Positions 5,766-6,530 of a stretch of DNA of 6,530 nt are shown here, in pieces (position 1 is the stretch's first letter; the number at the start of each line of letters is the position of its first letter). Source of the DNA: Bacteroidia bacterium (GTDB lineage Bacteria; Bacteroidota; Bacteroidia; Cytophagales; Cyclobacteriaceae). The stretch is from positions 1 to 6,530 of the forward strand of contig JAAURZ010000139.1 in the NCBI GenBank assembly GCA_012031955.1, read 5' to 3'. Both the position numbers and the translations under genes were made by a program. The notes below the pieces were generated by a model. The model saw only the letters and a list, made by a program, of their open reading frames with translations. It was not told the DNA's origin and did not search any database.

Positions 5766-6380
5766 GTGAACTCACTTGACCCACGTGTGAATCGGCTCCC
5801 CGACATAGGGGACCATGACAAAATTATTGCCAAAGCTGATTTTGACCAGTTCGGCACATTTGAAGTATTTGTACAATCCCGCGCCGGGAAACCTTTCCAA
5901 CACGAAGGCGCTGTGCATGCACCCAACCTCGACATGGCTTTTGTATTGGCAAAGGAAGTGTTCACCCGGCGGTTTACCTGTGTCTCGCTTTGCGTGGTCG
6001 ACACCCGCCACGTGTTTGTTTCACCGCTGGTTGAAGGCGATCAAAATGTGTACGACATGCTCGACCTGAAAGTGACCGACGCGGGCAACGCGCAAGGCTA
6101 CGAAATTTACCATCTGACCAAGCGCGGCAGGCAACACACGCACGCCGGCACCGTAAATGCCTCCGACCCTGCATCGGCCGTGGCGGTGGCTCGCACAAGT
6201 CTCAACAATGGCAAGCCGGTGCTCAACGTGTGGGCGATTCGTCAAGCCGACATCCGGTTCACAACGCCCGAAGAACAAGACTTGTGGAATACCTTGCCTG
6301 AGAAAAAATTCCGCGACGCCGCCGACTATAAAGGCGGCGACAAACTCAAGACTTTCCTGGAACAACAAAGTCATGGATAA
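5766..6380 (+). CDS. paaB: Phenylacetyl-CoA epoxidase subunit PaaB, double-length form
   Basis: Small structural subunit of the phenylacetyl-CoA epoxidase, needed for the assembly with PaaA and PaaC. The first half (about 28-98) shows the PaaB pattern DQFGTFEVFVQ, GKPFQHEGAVHAPNLDMAFVLAKEVFTRRFTCVSLCVVDTRHVFV. The second half (about 111-168) repeats it in diverged form: GYEIYHLTKRGRQHTHAGTVNASDPASAVAVART, then VLNVWAIRQADIRFT. Total 204 residues against about 95 in E. coli, so this is a tandem two-domain PaaB. The start is GTG 5766, giving MNSLDPRVNRL; the ATG at 5758 is in another frame and stops at once, and an in-frame TAA lies at 5748. No strong promoter box is seen between 5647 and 5765, so paaB probably relies on paaA transcription across the antisense gene. 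The stop overlaps the next gene by 8 bases. Confidence 0.93.
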   Translation: MNSLDPRVNRLPDIGDHDKIIAKADFDQFGTFEVFVQSRAGKPFQHEGAVHAPNLDMAFVLAKEVFTRRFTCVSLCVVDTRHVFVSPLVEGDQNVYDMLDLKVTDAGNAQGYEIYHLTKRGRQHTHAGTVNASDPASAVAVARTSLNNGKPVLNVWAIRQADIRFTTPEEQDLWNTLPEKKFRDAADYKGGDKLKTFLEQQSHG

Positions 6381-6530
6381 ATACAAACAATCCTACTTCA
6401 ACATCATCGCCATCCTTATCATGCTGGTCGGCATCGTGCTCTTTTGGCTCAAGGTCGACGCCACGGGCAAGCTGCTCTCGGTGGGCTTCTTTTGCATGGG
6501 CATCTATGCCTTCATAGAAACACTGAAGGC
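6373..6530 (+). CDS. Small two-TM membrane protein, 3'-truncated by window edge
   Basis: ATG 6373 starts inside the last codons of paaB (8-base overlap with its TAA) and the frame stays open to the edge, 52 codons. The visible part has a short charged N-terminus (MDKYKQSYFN), a hydrophobic span at about 11-28 (IIAILIMLVGIVLFWL), a polar turn (KVDATGKLL) and a second span at about 37-48 (SVGFFCMGIYAF). It is not PaaC, which is a soluble diiron-like subunit. The overlap implies translational coupling with paaB, placing it in the paa operon. Family and function are unknown; the paa context hints at a membrane protein kept with this operon in Bacteroidota. Confidence 0.75.
   Translation, partial: MDKYKQSYFNIIAILIMLVGIVLFWLKVDATGKLLSVGFFCMGIYAFIETLK

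Noticed and set aside
5758..5769. ATG just before paaB as its start codon
   Set aside because: It is in another frame and meets TGA after three codons; GTG 5766 gives the expected N-terminus.

Overview
The window looks like a chromosomal segment from a Bacteroidota member, most likely of the Cytophagales type. The reasons are a GIN-domain (DUF2807) protein, an ECF sigma gene followed by a single-TM anti-sigma-like gene and a beta-barrel gene, exact TAnnTTTG promoter boxes, almost no Shine-Dalgarno sites, and moderate GC. The genus is not determined.

Layout: (1) 1-464, the 3' part of a GIN-domain envelope protein entering from the left edge. (2) 465-720, an intergenic stretch with a possible 17-codon hydrophobic micro-ORF, a strong intrinsic terminator and a leader hairpin. 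(3) 721-3102, a three-gene unit: ECF sigma factor, single-TM anti-sigma-like protein (overlapping the sigma stop by 4 bases) and a secreted Asp-rich predicted outer-membrane barrel, closed by a terminator at 3122-3165. (4) 3165-3650 on the minus strand, a four-TM protein of unknown function, divergent from (5) a TetR/AcrR regulator at 3763-4354. (6) 4424-6530, the start of a phenylacetate degradation cluster: paaA, a small minus-strand gene converging on it with overlapping stops, a double-length paaB, and a two-TM protein overlapping the end of paaB and running off the right edge. The rest of the epoxidase genes (paaC, D, E) would be expected beyond the edge.

How they fit together: PaaA and PaaB are subunits of the ring-1,2-phenylacetyl-CoA epoxidase. 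The TetR protein is the obvious candidate regulator, and the 69-bp gap before paaA holds three inverted repeats, one close to the PaaR operator consensus as I recall it. The sigma / anti-sigma-like / barrel unit looks like a separate envelope-response module.

Three genes (anti-sigma-like, four-TM, TetR) are each broken by two single-base frame changes, while adjacent genes are intact. Restoring one base at each site gives continuous proteins of normal length and family character. I read this as indel-type sequencing error, mostly at short homopolymers, rather than gene decay. No tRNA, rRNA, insertion sequence, CRISPR array or phage signature was seen.
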